Below are positions 54,948-55,225 of a DNA stretch of 55,225 nucleotides, piece after piece. Position 1 is the first letter of the stretch. Each line of letters begins with the position of its first letter. Origin of the DNA: Ktedonobacteraceae bacterium (GTDB taxonomy: Bacteria > Chloroflexota > Ktedonobacteria > Ktedonobacterales > Ktedonobacteraceae); contig DASRBN010000024.1 of NCBI GenBank assembly GCA_035653615.1, positions 1 to 55,225 of the forward strand. The letters run 5' to 3'. The notes beneath the pieces were generated by a model. That model did no database searches and was not told the DNA's origin. It worked only from the letters and a program-made list of their open reading frames with translations. Both the position numbers and the translations under genes were made by a program.

Positions 54948-55038
54948 GTTTCAATCCCCAAACGAGTTCAGGAAAGAGGCTGGCTCCTGCCGCTTCCCGC
55001 GTGGGAACAATATAGTAGGTGAACCATAAAAGGTCAAA
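54948..55038 (+). other. Putative structured RNA element, copy 2
   Basis: A 91-nt sequence with the same plan as 30468-30555: GTTTCAATC at the start, CTGGCTCCTGCCGC at offset 32, then hairpin TTCCC-GCGT-GGGAA (54994-55007), and AACCATAAAAGGTCAAA at the end. The stem differs in sequence from copy 1 but stays paired. GTTTCAAT is also directly repeated just before (54940-54947). It lies 11 nt after the Rad52/ERF-like gene and upstream of a small ORF at 55066. Confidence 0.5.
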
Positions 55039-55065
55039 GTATAAATGCATTAGGGAGTAAACGCA

Positions 55066-55131
55066 ATGACTTTAGCAGAGCTTGACAGGGCTTGTGAATT
55101 ATTGCAGAGAAAGGCTTGCCCTAAGAGATAA
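55066..55131 (+). CDS. Possible 21-residue leader peptide
   Basis: ATG with AGGGAG upstream starts a 21-codon frame (MTLAELDRACELLQRKACPK then R and stop). It follows the structured element by 27 nt. Its stop lies in the left arm of a hairpin (GAGATAAG at 55125-55132 with CTTATCTC at 55153-55160). It could be a short leader peptide; coding is not proven. Confidence 0.35.
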   Translation: MTLAELDRACELLQRKACPKR

Positions 55132-55160
55132 GATAGGCATAACAAAACTCAACTTATCTC
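55125..55160 (+). promoter_or_regulatory. Hairpin before the gene at the window end
   Basis: GAGATAAG (55125-55132) and CTTATCTC (55153-55160) pair around a 20-nt loop. It lies directly before AAGGAG and the start codon at 55176, so it may control translation of that gene or attenuation after the small ORF. Confidence 0.45.
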
Positions 55161-55175
55161 AAGGAGAAGCCTCTC

Positions 55176-55225
55176 ATGTATTGTATCGCACGTCGCTGTG
55201 TCCTTCCTTCTCTGACGACAGAGCA
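55176..55225 (+). CDS. Start of a gene cut by the window edge
   Basis: ATG at 55176 has AAGGAG 9 nt upstream and opens a frame (MYCIARRCVLPSLTTE) running off the right edge. Too little is present to name it. Confidence 0.35.
   Translation, partial: MYCIARRCVLPSLTTE

Overview
The window looks like a chromosomal segment of a Chloroflexota bacterium, most likely Ktedonobacteria-like. This is inferred from gene content: a type I-D CRISPR locus, a sigma factor / HTH / ImmA-IrrE protease set, an F420-type luciferase-like oxidoreductase, an aerobic phenylacetyl-CoA cluster and many short dispersed palindromes. No rRNA or tRNA gene was seen, so the placement is not proven.

Left part (1-22643): one continuous defence region on the minus strand. 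A CRISPR array with 22 complete, identical-looking 37-nt repeats plus a cut-off one (1-1644) is read leftwards from a leader at 1645-2006. Moving right, against transcription, come a GmrSD-like DUF262/DUF1524 protein, then cas6, csc1 (cas5), csc2 (cas7), csc3/cas10d, cas3', a WYL regulator, cas2, cas1 and cas4, which is a complete type I-D set. Upstream in the same direction are a HerA-like translocase and its NurA-like nuclease, then an overlapping set of ImmA/IrrE metallopeptidase, small acidic HTH-like protein and sigma factor, and an N4/N6 DNA methyltransferase with its own promoter.

Middle part (22700-43000): metabolic genes. A DinB-like protein, a threonine/serine dehydratase and a lytic transglycosylase precede a remnant of a membrane glycosyltransferase. 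The phenylacetyl-CoA epoxidase operon follows: paaA, a DUF59 half of paaD, paaB, paaC, a separate zinc-ribbon half of paaD and two enoyl-CoA hydratase-family genes. Then come a lipoprotein, a dimethylglycine-dehydrogenase-like FAD/GcvT fusion with a choline-kinase-like gene, a CPA1 antiporter, an LLM oxidoreductase, an M48 protease, a permease under a CsoR-type operator, a 3-hydroxyisobutyrate-dehydrogenase-like gene and a beta-propeller protein.

Right part (42099-55225): a sulfite reductase / siroheme operon (sir, precorrin-2 dehydrogenase, cobA) with a promoter and an overlapping palindromic operator; an FHA and zinc-ribbon protein; a membrane molybdopterin oxidoreductase next to an intact copy of the glycosyltransferase whose remnant lies at 25.5-26.0 kb; a run of GT2, TIGR04282-type transferase and radical SAM genes; and a Rad52/ERF-like protein behind a consensus sigma-70 promoter. 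The end holds the second copy of a roughly 90-nt element whose other copy is at 30.47 kb. The two copies share a hairpin position with different stem sequences, suggesting a structured RNA.

The strongest leads are the sigma/HTH/protease set feeding into HerA-NurA and the type I-D locus, the paired structured element, the split paaD, and the palindromic repeats that lie inside coding sequences.
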